From positions 3,564 to 67,563 of the forward strand of contig CAYWLQ010000009.1 of NCBI GenBank assembly GCA_964458775.1: a stretch of DNA of 64,000 nucleotides. Direction: 5' to 3'. This DNA comes from CAYWLQ01 sp964458775 (lineage in GTDB: Bacteria; Myxococcota_A; Polyangia; JAAYKL01). Position numbers and translations under genes: made by a program. Position 1 is the first letter of the stretch; each line of letters starts with the position of its first letter. The notes below the pieces were generated by a model. It was not told the DNA's origin, did no database searches, and saw nothing but the letters and a program-made list of their open reading frames with translations. Below, in pieces: positions 18,949-27,418 of the stretch.

Positions 18949-20721
18949 CTACTTTTTTTCGTCAAACTTACCTTTAGTTTTTGGTGCATCAACACCGATC
19001 AGGGTTGCTCTGGCAGAGTCGATGGGGGGAATTGTGCTAATGGGTTCACGATTAGCGGCCGGCGGAACTGAGCTTGTTTTTCTTATCGAGTGTTGGACCA
19101 TGGTGTCCTTCTTAATCGTTTTCTCCAATTCCTTCATCATAGCTTCCATCTGTTGAAATCGAATCTCCAGGGACAATAACCCTGCATTTGTACCGGTCTT
19201 GGTTTGGTCGTCTTTTTTGTTATTAGTGTCAAGCAACGGCTCTGTCTTACTAAGCTTTGATTCCAAGCCGCTTAGGCGTTCCTCAAAAGATGCGATAATC
19301 GTCTGGGGGCTCTTGGATAATGCTTTGGACTGTTGCTCCAATTCGGTTAATGCCGCTTCAAATGCTGAAAATCGTCGGTCCATTCCGGCCAAATGATTTT
19401 TTATCGACAACTGCGCTTTTTTCAATTCTTCTATTTCTTCCAGATTATCGCTTTTAGGAACAGCATCACTTGATGCAGATGTTCTTCCTTCAACGAGTTC
19501 GGAGGACCTTTGCTCCAGCTTTTTAACCCGGCTCTCAAGCTTCTTGAGGACTATCTGGGTATCCCACAAATCTTCGAATTGACCGGCAAAATTTTCACTG
19601 TGCTCTCCTGCACCGACCGACCGTCCCAGCCGAGCTATCGCAATCTCAATATCGGCAAAGCGACTTTCGATTTCTAAAGACAGTGATTCCAACTCACCTT
19701 TTCCAATTCCGGAATCGGGTTTGGGCGGTACGGAAGAAAGTCCGGTAATTTGACTTAAAAGATCATCAATACGGTCTTGAAAATAGAACTCCCGCTCAGT
19801 GCCCTTCCCTTCCATATTGGTTATTGCGGCTTGGAGAGCATCAATCTGAGAATTTCTCTCATGAGCCGACAGACTAATCCTTTCCATGTTTACTTCGATC
19901 TGCCTATCAGCGGGTTGCATCTTTGCCGAGGGGTCTTTCAAAACAGCATAAATCTCGTCAATCGTACGATCGCTTTTTGCAGCAACCGCCTTAATCATAG
20001 ATTTAAGTTCAGCGTAAAACTCGGCTCCCTCAGCTGCCACAGCGTTGATGAACAGTCCGTTATCCGTAACGGAATTTCGAGTTTCTTGCGTTAGCTCGTT
20101 CAGCTGCTTTTGAAGCTCTAGTATCATCTCAGACTGTCTAGATAGCCGGTCTGCAAACACATTTGATATTTTATGCTGCGATTCGACAGCTTCTACTGAA
20201 ACATCGAAGCCTTTTGACAACTCCAACGGTGAGACACTGTTCGTCACCGGCATTTTCGAATTAGAGCTGACCTTTTGCGATGTTGGTTCGTAATTTTGTG
20301 CATCTGTTGCTTTGGGCGGAGGAGGGTAGCTGTCCGTGCTGTGCACACCGAACAACGGATTAACGAGCAGCTTTTGAGCCAGATTGACAACAGCCTCCAC
20401 TTCACGACGGTCTACGATATGTCGAATCCCTTCAAGGCTAACAACGGCTTCCTTTGAATTTGCCACAACAATTACCGGAATATTGGTGCGGGCCGCAAGG
20501 CGAAATAGCAGATTGAATTCCCCTGCATTTTCATCAATTCCACAAATAACAAGAGCAGGAGAATTAAGATGAAAACGCCGCATCGCCGTCGAAAAATCTG
20601 ATACCTTAACAATCTTGAGCCGGCCTTCCTCCCGATTGTCTAATATAGTACAAAATTCGTCTGCATTAACCGCCAATACAGTGAGCACCTGACTCACATC
20701 TTCTTTATGGTTACCATCCAT
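18949..20721 (-). CDS. Pseudo-receiver and coiled-coil protein
   Basis: A 590-residue protein. The first 120 residues have a receiver-like alternation (LTVLAVN, ALVICGID, IPVIVVANS), but neither the usual phospho-acceptor aspartate at the end of strand 3 nor the conserved lysine is clear, so phosphorylation is doubtful. The remainder is mostly polar coiled coil (about residues 190-560) with a Ser/Pro-rich linker. No membrane segment or signal peptide is visible, implying a cytoplasmic scaffold. GGAGGG precedes the ATG. It lies 90 bases upstream of the priming transferase on the same strand and may share its transcript. Family not recognised beyond these elements. Confidence 0.6.
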   Translation of the reverse strand: MDGNHKEDVSQVLTVLAVNADEFCTILDNREEGRLKIVKVSDFSTAMRRFHLNSPALVICGIDENAGEFNLLFRLAARTNIPVIVVANSKEAVVSLEGIRHIVDRREVEAVVNLAQKLLVNPLFGVHSTDSYPPPPKATDAQNYEPTSQKVSSNSKMPVTNSVSPLELSKGFDVSVEAVESQHKISNVFADRLSRQSEMILELQKQLNELTQETRNSVTDNGLFINAVAAEGAEFYAELKSMIKAVAAKSDRTIDEIYAVLKDPSAKMQPADRQIEVNMERISLSAHERNSQIDALQAAITNMEGKGTEREFYFQDRIDDLLSQITGLSSVPPKPDSGIGKGELESLSLEIESRFADIEIAIARLGRSVGAGEHSENFAGQFEDLWDTQIVLKKLESRVKKLEQRSSELVEGRTSASSDAVPKSDNLEEIEELKKAQLSIKNHLAGMDRRFSAFEAALTELEQQSKALSKSPQTIIASFEERLSGLESKLSKTEPLLDTNNKKDDQTKTGTNAGLLSLEIRFQQMEAMMKELEKTIKKDTMVQHSIRKTSSVPPAANREPISTIPPIDSARATLIGVDAPKTKGKFDEKK

Positions 20722-21035
20722 TAAAACCCTCCCACAGTTCCAACAATCAAGAAGTTACCAATCGTATATAACATCATTACCTATACATGTATTTCAAATC
20801 AATACCACACTATTTCGCCTGACAATCTGACTCTTCATAGAAAATATCAAGTTCTAAAGTTCGGAACCTACAACGATAAATGTGCTCGCAATTTCAAGCA
20901 TCCGCTTTATCCTTATATGTGGCTAAATAGCTATATTAGGAATACGCAAACAGCGTTGAATCTCAAATCGTTACTTTATAAAAGAATAATCTAACGCCTC
21001 TTGAATTCAAATTCTGCTTTTGGTATTTGGCAACG
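20722..21035. other. Intergenic region between divergent genes
   Basis: These 314 AT-rich bases lie between the minus-strand pseudo-receiver gene and the plus-strand phosphopantetheinyl transferase gene. Outward promoters are expected on both sides. No gene, hairpin or convincing promoter hexamers were identified. Confidence 0.4.
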
Positions 21036-21785
21036 ATGGCGGATGGTCTTTCATCATTGACACGTCACACATCGGTTTGGACTTGCTCGGTTTCCACAAT
21101 TCTCTCAGCAGTCGAATCTATTTCTCCTTGGCTTTCTGACAGCGAGCAGAAACGTTTTGACAAATTTGTGTTTGAAGAAGACAGATATTCTTATGCTGCA
21201 GGCAGGATTTTGCTTAAAACCGTATTGTCACATTGCTTGACGGATATTTCACCAACATCTTGGAGAATTCTTCCGGATGAGCGAGGCGCTATCCATATAG
21301 ATCCCAAACAAAACCTGTCGGGAGCAAACATCAATCTCTCCAGGCGGCGAGATCGGGTCGCCTGCATTGTCGGTAATCGGCGAGTCGGAATCGATATTGA
21401 GAACATTTCCCGCGATGTGGATATTGAAGGAATTGCAAGAACAGTGTTTACGGACTTGGAGTCGGCCGACATGATGAAGCTTTCTCTTACTAATCGTCGA
21501 CTATTTTTTTTTGAGCGGTGGTGTCTCAAAGAGGCGTATGTTAAAGCGCTTGGCGTCGGCTTTCATCTGGCACCCAACCGGTTTAGGCTTGTCCAAGGAA
21601 AAGGGGGGCGGTATTTCGTGGAGCACCTAGATGTTGTCGGCAGAATCGGTCCTCTATTTCCCAATCAATTTCAATTTGAAATTTCTAATCCCGATGATTC
21701 ACACATTCTTGTTGCCGCTCATGAGATTCATCCATCAGAGAGCGTCGACTTTGAAATAAGGGATTGTTCCGCTGTGCTTTTCTGA
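21036..21785 (+). CDS. Sfp-type 4'-phosphopantetheinyl transferase
   Basis: A 249-residue enzyme of the two-half Sfp/AcpT type that transfers 4'-phosphopantetheine from CoA to a carrier-protein serine. Motifs seen are INLSRRRDRVACIVGNRRVGIDIE (GIDIE supplies Mg ligands) and FFERWCLKEAYVKALGVGF (the WxxKEAxxKA motif). The open frame begins with a TTG three codons upstream, but the ATG at 21036 is the simpler start; neither has a good ribosome binding site. No polyketide, nonribosomal peptide or fatty acid synthase genes lie in the window, so its carrier-protein target is elsewhere. It is convergent with the kinase gene at 21825. Confidence 0.87.
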   Translation: MADGLSSLTRHTSVWTCSVSTILSAVESISPWLSDSEQKRFDKFVFEEDRYSYAAGRILLKTVLSHCLTDISPTSWRILPDERGAIHIDPKQNLSGANINLSRRRDRVACIVGNRRVGIDIENISRDVDIEGIARTVFTDLESADMMKLSLTNRRLFFFERWCLKEAYVKALGVGFHLAPNRFRLVQGKGGRYFVEHLDVVGRIGPLFPNQFQFEISNPDDSHILVAAHEIHPSESVDFEIRDCSAVLF

Positions 21786-21824
21786 CTTACCGAGCGCTCT
21801 TTCTTGTTTACAAGTAGGTGTTAA

Positions 21825-23489
21825 TTACCATGGATGAACCTCGTCTATGATTCTAACAGGACGATCATCTTTTGTATTGGAGGCATTGTTCTTAGAATCA
21901 TCTTTGGGCTTTGTATTCGGATCATCAGGTTTGGTTTGTGGTGTATTAACATGGGGACGCAATACGATTTTTTCGGAATGAGTGTTTGATGCGGGTTTTG
22001 ACTTGTTGTCAGGTAATAATTGAACAACTAGTTTTGTATTCTTGTCAAATACTACATCTTTTCGAAAAACTATAAATCCCGAAGCGGTTATTTCTATAGA
22101 GTGTTTCTGCTGATCGTACGGTACATGCAAATTTACGGATCCAAGAGGATTGAGAACACCGTCAATGGAGACTTGTGCATTGGGAGGCGATACATCAATT
22201 TCTAAAGCGACTGTTTGATTTGCAAAAGAAAGTGTCGCTTTTTCATTTTCAGTTTTTGTGTCCCTGCTATTTTTGTCAATAGTATTTGTATTATCCACAG
22301 AAGACGGACTCTTTTCATTAACAACACCTGTTTCAGCCGGAAGTGTTGTAACTAGGGGAGTTAAAGGTGTTTCTTTTTTGTCGGCTTGATTGTTCTGAAC
22401 CAAGAGTTGGTAAGCTGCTATTGCCAAGATCATAGCTGCTATTGTCAGAGCGGCAATAATCACTCCAAATCCTCTGTTTTGTTTCGGTTTGCTGATAGTC
22501 TCTGTCAATTGCAGAGATGTATTGTCAGTCTGATAGTTTCCAGTTTGTAAATCAAAAGAAGAGCTAAGTGCAGAATCTCTAAAACGTGTTACTCCCAAAC
22601 CGGTTTGGCAAGCTGTATTTGGTGAGAATTGATTAATAGCCCTCCTAAAAGAGGCAGCATCTGCAAATCTTTTGCCTGGATTTTTTTCAATGGCCTGCAT
22701 TACAGCATCGGATAATGCAGGCGGAATTGAGGGCACCAACTCACAAGGACTCGGAGGTGTCTCTCCGATAATCTTCAGAAGAAGCATTGTAAGTGCTTTT
22801 TCTTCAAAAGCAGTTTTACCTGTCAAAATTCTGTAGAGAATTAGTCCGACAGAGAAGATGTCGGTATGGTGAGTAATATTTGTTTCACCGCGAGCCTGTT
22901 CGGGTGACATATATGAAGGAGTTCCTAGAAGTTCGCCGGTACGTGTCAAACCTTCATGTTCACTCTCTTCTTCTTTAATTTTAGAAATTCCAAAATCTAC
23001 AAGTTTAACATAGTCTTCTGCATCTCGATTACAGACCAAAAAGATATTCGCCGGTTTTAGGTCACGATGAATAATCCCCTTTGAATGAGCAGCTTCCAAT
23101 GCTGATAATACTTGTATAGTAATATGACAAGCTCTTTCGGGATCAAGTCGCTTTCCATCTGCCAGACATGTTGCTAGATCTATCCCATCAAGATATTCCA
23201 TAACAATATAGAGTTCGCCGCTTTCAGTGAATCCCATATCTGTGACATCAACGATGTGATCATGACCGATTGCAGAGGCAGCTTGTGCTTCACGACGAAA
23301 ACGCTCCGCAACACCTGGGTCATGCGCATACTCTGCATGTAGTAGTTTTATGGCTAGTCTACGATTTATAAGTTTGTGTTTAGCCTCATAGACTACCCCC
23401 ATGCCGCCTCGTCCGAGCATACGAACAAGCTCATATTTTTTTTCAAGAATTCGACCAATATAGGGGTCGGCCAGTTGTGTATCTCTCAA
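21825..23489 (-). CDS. Membrane Ser/Thr protein kinase with C-terminal PEGA-like domain
   Basis: A 554-residue Hanks-type kinase. The catalytic domain spans about residues 19-280 with GRGGMG (26-31), Lys48, HRDLKPAN (141-148) and DFG (165-167) all intact, so activity is expected. A single transmembrane helix near 340-365 is followed by a Thr/Asn-rich linker, a PEGA-like beta domain (ALEIDVSPPNAQVSIDG) and a Lys/Pro/Asp tail that would be periplasmic. The frame is open to a TTG at 23525, but TTG at 23489 follows GGAG by eight bases and overlaps the pyrB stop as TTGA, which argues for that start and for translational coupling. Confidence 0.88.
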   Translation of the reverse strand: MRDTQLADPYIGRILEKKYELVRMLGRGGMGVVYEAKHKLINRRLAIKLLHAEYAHDPGVAERFRREAQAASAIGHDHIVDVTDMGFTESGELYIVMEYLDGIDLATCLADGKRLDPERACHITIQVLSALEAAHSKGIIHRDLKPANIFLVCNRDAEDYVKLVDFGISKIKEEESEHEGLTRTGELLGTPSYMSPEQARGETNITHHTDIFSVGLILYRILTGKTAFEEKALTMLLLKIIGETPPSPCELVPSIPPALSDAVMQAIEKNPGKRFADAASFRRAINQFSPNTACQTGLGVTRFRDSALSSSFDLQTGNYQTDNTSLQLTETISKPKQNRGFGVIIAALTIAAMILAIAAYQLLVQNNQADKKETPLTPLVTTLPAETGVVNEKSPSSVDNTNTIDKNSRDTKTENEKATLSFANQTVALEIDVSPPNAQVSIDGVLNPLGSVNLHVPYDQQKHSIEITASGFIVFRKDVVFDKNTKLVVQLLPDNKSKPASNTHSEKIVLRPHVNTPQTKPDDPNTKPKDDSKNNASNTKDDRPVRIIDEVHPW

Positions 23490-24985
23490 TCGAACATCTC
23501 CGCTGAATCCATTAAATGGTCGCAATATGCACAGCTTACAGTATTCTCTCCTCGTTTTATCATCATAGGCTCAACAGATTCATTATGCGATACATGAGTA
23601 ATGCATAGGCTGTTGGGGCAAGATATTTGAGGAATTCCTGTCATTCGACAGGGAAGTCGAAGTTGCATTTTGCGAACCACCTGTCCGCTTTTTATTATGT
23701 TAATGCGACATCCTGGTGAAATCGCTGCAACAGATCTCATTTCATCTTCTGTAAGTTCTCGACCTTCAATCATCAGTATTCCTTTAACTGCATCGGGTCT
23801 TCTAATCGATTTTACAGTTCCTGCGCGATAAATATCACGTCGTTCACGCACCTGAAGCAGTCTGATCAACAACTCTTCCTGATAGGCTTTTACATGGTCA
23901 ATAACTACTCCATAATCACGGATTGGTCGTATTGAGAACTCAGTTCTGACCGGTTTTACAACCACCGGGAGGTCCTCAATAAATTCTGCTTCTTCTCCCG
24001 CCTCTTTCCATCTTTCGCCGTTATAGTCAGAACCCAATAGACCTAGAGATAGGGCCAATTCTACAAGTCGTGTCGGAACACCGTTTCCGGCCTGTCGCTT
24101 ATAGATTGACTTGGGATGACTGTCCAATGCAGATGTTATTGAAGGCCATGTTTTGTCAATTGGTAAGGGATGCATAAGGCCGAATGATTCCCTTGTTGTT
24201 TTCATCATCTTTGGTGTAAATTCACAATCCGCCTTCGCTCGGTCAAGTTCTTGTTGGTCAGGTATGCGTTCTTTCTGAATTCGAGTTTGATAAAGAATAT
24301 CAACTTTATTTGCCATTTCTGCTAAGGACCCATATATCTTTATCTCTACTCCGGCGTTTCTTGCCATTTCTGCAAATATTGGAGGAAGTGACAGATTTGT
24401 TGGAGAAAACATATGCAACCGTACTCCCGAAAACTTAGTAAGTGCGTTTACAAGGGAATGAACAGTTCTTCCGTATTTCAAATCCCCAGCCACACCTATA
24501 TCAAAATCCTCCAATCGACCGAGGTGCTCCCTAATGGTAAACAAATCCAAAATTGTTTGTGTCGGATGTTCATGCTTGCCGTCACCGGCGTTGAAAACCG
24601 GAATCTCAAGATGACGAGCTGCCAACCTTGCGGATCCGTCTAAATGATGACGAATGATTAGCACATCACAATTGTAAGCTTCATACATATCTAAGGTATG
24701 CCGAAGAGACTCGCCCTTTTGTACGGAAGTTCCCTCCGTACTCGAAAATCCGGTAACGCTTAAACCTAGGCGCATTGCTGCTATTTCAAAGCTGGTTCTG
24801 GTTCGCGTTGAATTTTCATAGAACAAAAGAGCTGCAATAAGATCTTTGTTAGCAGCTAAACGATATATATCAGTATTTCTGGCAAAAAGGGCGGTTTTCA
24901 TAATCTGAGCTTGGTCCATAATATAAAGAAGCTCTTCTTTAGTAAATTGATGAATGTCTGTAAAATCTCTGTTTATGAACTGCAT
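23486..24985 (-). CDS. pyrB: Fused aspartate carbamoyltransferase catalytic-regulatory protein (PyrB-PyrI)
   Basis: A 499-residue protein. Residues about 1-315 are the catalytic chain, which condenses carbamoyl phosphate and aspartate in pyrimidine synthesis: STRTRTSFE, HEHPTQTILDLF and MHPLPI are present. Residues about 345-499 match the regulatory chain PyrI, with the GVVIDH-type start of the nucleotide-binding domain and a C-terminal zinc domain carrying CPNSLC and CAYC, four cysteines. The chains are separate in E. coli; fusions are known in Thermotoga and Treponema. CTP/ATP allostery is therefore likely. The last codons overlap the kinase start in a TTGA arrangement. Confidence 0.92.
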   Translation of the reverse strand: MQFINRDFTDIHQFTKEELLYIMDQAQIMKTALFARNTDIYRLAANKDLIAALLFYENSTRTRTSFEIAAMRLGLSVTGFSSTEGTSVQKGESLRHTLDMYEAYNCDVLIIRHHLDGSARLAARHLEIPVFNAGDGKHEHPTQTILDLFTIREHLGRLEDFDIGVAGDLKYGRTVHSLVNALTKFSGVRLHMFSPTNLSLPPIFAEMARNAGVEIKIYGSLAEMANKVDILYQTRIQKERIPDQQELDRAKADCEFTPKMMKTTRESFGLMHPLPIDKTWPSITSALDSHPKSIYKRQAGNGVPTRLVELALSLGLLGSDYNGERWKEAGEEAEFIEDLPVVVKPVRTEFSIRPIRDYGVVIDHVKAYQEELLIRLLQVRERRDIYRAGTVKSIRRPDAVKGILMIEGRELTEDEMRSVAAISPGCRINIIKSGQVVRKMQLRLPCRMTGIPQISCPNSLCITHVSHNESVEPMMIKRGENTVSCAYCDHLMDSAEMFD

Positions 24986-25626
24986 AGATATCCTTTTTGC
25001 TCACAAGTTGCTTATATATGGAAAACCGAGGTATATGGAGACGGTCATTGAATTTTGCCCGCTCTTCTTTACCTTAAGTAGTTTTATCAGGAAATCTTAG
25101 AACGCCCAATCATAAGAAATCGAAAAATAAATTATATGCCTTTTTGTTTAGGTGTTAGTTATAAACACAAGACAAACAATGCAAAAATTGTCCTTGGATT
25201 GTCATTGGCATGTGGTGTAAAAAAAACCTAGACTGTGAATAACTTTTATTCATTGACTTGGCTGCGTTTCTCATATATTAGCCTCATTCTTATTTTTCAA
25301 GTATGCAAAGGACACCCTTGTTGTCAAATTATCGATAATATTCAGTATGTTACGCTTGTTGTCTGTTTTTGATAACAAACTTTAAGGTTAACAACATTGT
25401 TTCAGCCTCCCTGTGGATAACCTGTGGACAAATCGTGTAAAAGGTCATTTTATTGAATCATCACGGATATACACAAAATCGAGTATGTCCAATTCATTGC
25501 GGTTAACTTACTGTTGGTGATAGACTGCTATTGTAATGCTGATGACAGTCAAAATAGATTATTCTTTCACTCGACAATTTGCGATTGTTCATTCATTTTT
25601 CAACATAACGTTTTTGAGGTTGAAAT
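24986..25626. other. Long non-coding region with DnaA-box-like sites
   Basis: These 641 AT-rich bases separate genes running left (pyrB) from genes running right (ECF sigma factor). TGTGAATAA at 25234-25242 and TGTGGATAA at 25412-25420 both fit the DnaA box TTATNCACA on the minus strand, and TGTGGACAA at 25423-25431 is a one-base variant eleven bases further on. A possible promoter (TTGACT at 25253, TATATT near 25274, spacing 15) points right. No conserved open frame was seen. It may be a DnaA-regulated promoter region or an origin; dnaA and dnaN are not nearby. Confidence 0.45.
25412..25431 (-). promoter_or_regulatory. Tandem DnaA-box-like pair
   Basis: TGTGGATAA (25412-25420), the exact complement of TTATCCACA, is followed in the same orientation by TGTGGACAA (25423-25431), which has one mismatch. 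The 11-base spacing is about one helical turn. Two perfect or near-perfect boxes in phase are unlikely to be noise in a non-coding stretch, but binding is not shown. Confidence 0.45.
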
Positions 25627-26289
25627 TTGAATAAACTCGTAAAAACTCTGTCTACTGTAAAGAAGGAAGCACCTGAACAAACCACAGATGCTTTAACTGA
25701 TTTGAAGCTTGTGGAGCGTTCGAGAAAAGGTGATGACACAGCGTTTGCAGAACTGGTCGTGCGATATCAGAATAAAGTATATTCGATCGCATTAGGAATG
25801 ATAAAGAATAGAGAAGATGCCATGGATATAACACAAGATGCTTTTGTAAAGGTCCACCGGTATCTAGATAATTTTCAAGGAAACTCAAGCTTTTATACCT
25901 GGCTCTATAGAATTGTAATTAATCTATGCATAGATCACATTCGCAAAGAAGGTCGAAGAGCAAATACTGATTTTGATGAGAAGCATTTGTATTCAAGTGA
26001 AACTAATGAAAACAATGATATTCTGCCTCATAATTCAGACAATAATCCATCCAAACTTCTTGGAAGGAAAGAAATGGCTTTAAGAATTCAGGATGCTGTA
26101 AATGATCTTCCAGAATATCATAGAGCAGTCATAGTAATGAGAGAGATAGAGGGACTTTCCTACACTGAAATGGCAAAAACAATGAAGGTATCAAAAGGGA
26201 CAATAATGTCGCGACTGCACCATGCCCGTCAAAAACTGAAAAAATCCCTGGAACCGTATTTGGAGGGGGAGTTGCTGATACAAGAGTAG
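25627..26289 (+). CDS. ECF-type RNA polymerase sigma factor
   Basis: A 220-residue sigma-70 family factor with only regions 2 and 4. Region 2 is at about residues 40-105 (FAELVVRYQNKVYSIALGMI, DAMDITQDAFVKVHRYL, FYTWLYRIVINLCIDHIRK) and region 4 at about 155-205 (DLPEYHRAVIVMREIEGLSYTEMA, VSKGTIMSRLHHARQKLKK). It resembles RpoE-group factors that direct RNA polymerase to envelope-stress promoters. The start is TTG after TGAGG. An anti-sigma gene follows nine bases downstream, so activity is probably held by a membrane partner, and the downstream envelope genes are likely targets. Confidence 0.92.
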   Translation: MNKLVKTLSTVKKEAPEQTTDALTDLKLVERSRKGDDTAFAELVVRYQNKVYSIALGMIKNREDAMDITQDAFVKVHRYLDNFQGNSSFYTWLYRIVINLCIDHIRKEGRRANTDFDEKHLYSSETNENNDILPHNSDNNPSKLLGRKEMALRIQDAVNDLPEYHRAVIVMREIEGLSYTEMAKTMKVSKGTIMSRLHHARQKLKKSLEPYLEGELLIQE

Positions 26290-26298
26290 GAGCGTGAA

Positions 26299-26841
26299 AT
26301 GAAAAACATAACACAGAAGCTGATTGAACAATATGCAGATGGAGAATTGCCTTTGAATAAGGCAAAAACAGTAAAAACGCTCCTTGATAACTCCAGTAAT
26401 GTAGATTTGTCCGTTGAGGAAATCAAACGTATAGGTTCTTTATTAAGGCTAATGAATGAAGAAACCGCAAAAGATGTATCGTTTGACGGATTGGCTGATA
26501 AGGTTCTTGCAGAGATTAAAACCGATAGAACCTCATTATCATATGCGGAGAAATTAAAGGTTTGGTTATCTGAAGTTATAGAAAATAGACGTGGTATATG
26601 GATTCCGGCTTCCGCTATCGCATGTGCTGCATGTTTGGCCGCTGTCTTGCTTCCGTCATTGTCTCCGTCAACAACAGCTAATTCCCATACGTTTGATACA
26701 AATATTGTTTTGCACTCGACAGTTTCCGGAAAAGGATCTCATATAGCAACTGTGGATTTCGGTATGGAGTCCGGATTACAATATGCGGTTGAAGATGGAA
26801 TGGGAAATCGCGTAGGTGTGGTTTGGATATTGGAGAAATAG
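26299..26841 (+). CDS. Putative membrane anti-sigma factor
   Basis: A 180-residue protein with a cytoplasmic helical N-terminus (about 1-95), one transmembrane helix at about 97-117 (IWIPASAIACAACLAAVLLP) and a periplasmic tail of about 60 residues ending in a small beta domain (GMGNRVGVVWILEK). This topology and the position directly behind an ECF sigma gene define anti-sigma factors. The N-terminal LIEQYADGELPLNKAKTVK segment resembles the start of zf-HC2 anti-sigma domains, but the zinc-binding His/Cys residues are absent. AGGAG precedes the ATG. Confidence 0.8.
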   Translation: MKNITQKLIEQYADGELPLNKAKTVKTLLDNSSNVDLSVEEIKRIGSLLRLMNEETAKDVSFDGLADKVLAEIKTDRTSLSYAEKLKVWLSEVIENRRGIWIPASAIACAACLAAVLLPSLSPSTTANSHTFDTNIVLHSTVSGKGSHIATVDFGMESGLQYAVEDGMGNRVGVVWILEK

Positions 26842-26869
26842 ATATTAATTTAGGCGATTTGGGAAAAAA

Positions 26870-27355
26870 ATGGATGCTGTAAAAATAAGAAAAATATTTG
26901 TCATTGTACAAGCATTGTCATTAATGGCAGTTTTCCATATCGCGGATGCAGCGATTGCTGCTACAAAATGCGAGATTCTCTCAATAAAAGCTTCTTCAGA
27001 CGGCAAGGGTGTTGATCCGGCGGTAGCAAGATATGCCAAAATTTTCAAAAACGAACCCTTTGCTAAGTTTAACAGCTTTGCATTGATTGATCGACAACCG
27101 GTTGATATTGAGCTTAATGTTCCTAAAAATCTTAAGTTACCGGAAAATATTTCTGCATCTTTAAAACTTAACAAGTATTCTGATGGTAAATTTGATTTAA
27201 CTTTAGCACTTTCACGTTTGTCTAAATCTCCTGTTAACATTAACGGAATTGCCTCTCCGGGAAGTCCCATATTTGCTGCCGGAATGAAGAGCGATAACGG
27301 TATATGGATTTTCGGCGTTGTTTGTGATGGACCTGAAGTCGGCATAACTCCTTGA
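26870..27355 (+). CDS. Secreted protein of unknown function in the sigma operon
   Basis: A 161-residue protein with a signal peptide (IFVIVQALSLMAVFHIADAAIAA) and a mature part rich in beta-strands. It alternates lysine and hydrophobic residues and ends in GIWIFGVVCDGPEVG. Two cysteines in the mature chain (one just after the signal, one near the end) could form a disulfide. No family was recognised. It lies 28 bases after the anti-sigma gene on the same strand, so a periplasmic role linked to the signal sensed by that pair is plausible. GGGA is the only upstream ribosome binding element. Confidence 0.65.
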   Translation: MDAVKIRKIFVIVQALSLMAVFHIADAAIAATKCEILSIKASSDGKGVDPAVARYAKIFKNEPFAKFNSFALIDRQPVDIELNVPKNLKLPENISASLKLNKYSDGKFDLTLALSRLSKSPVNINGIASPGSPIFAAGMKSDNGIWIFGVVCDGPEVGITP

Positions 27356-27418
27356 TTTGTTATATAAGCAGTTCAAAACTTGACTCTCTTTCATTAACCT
27401 TCGATTCTGACCTTTAGA

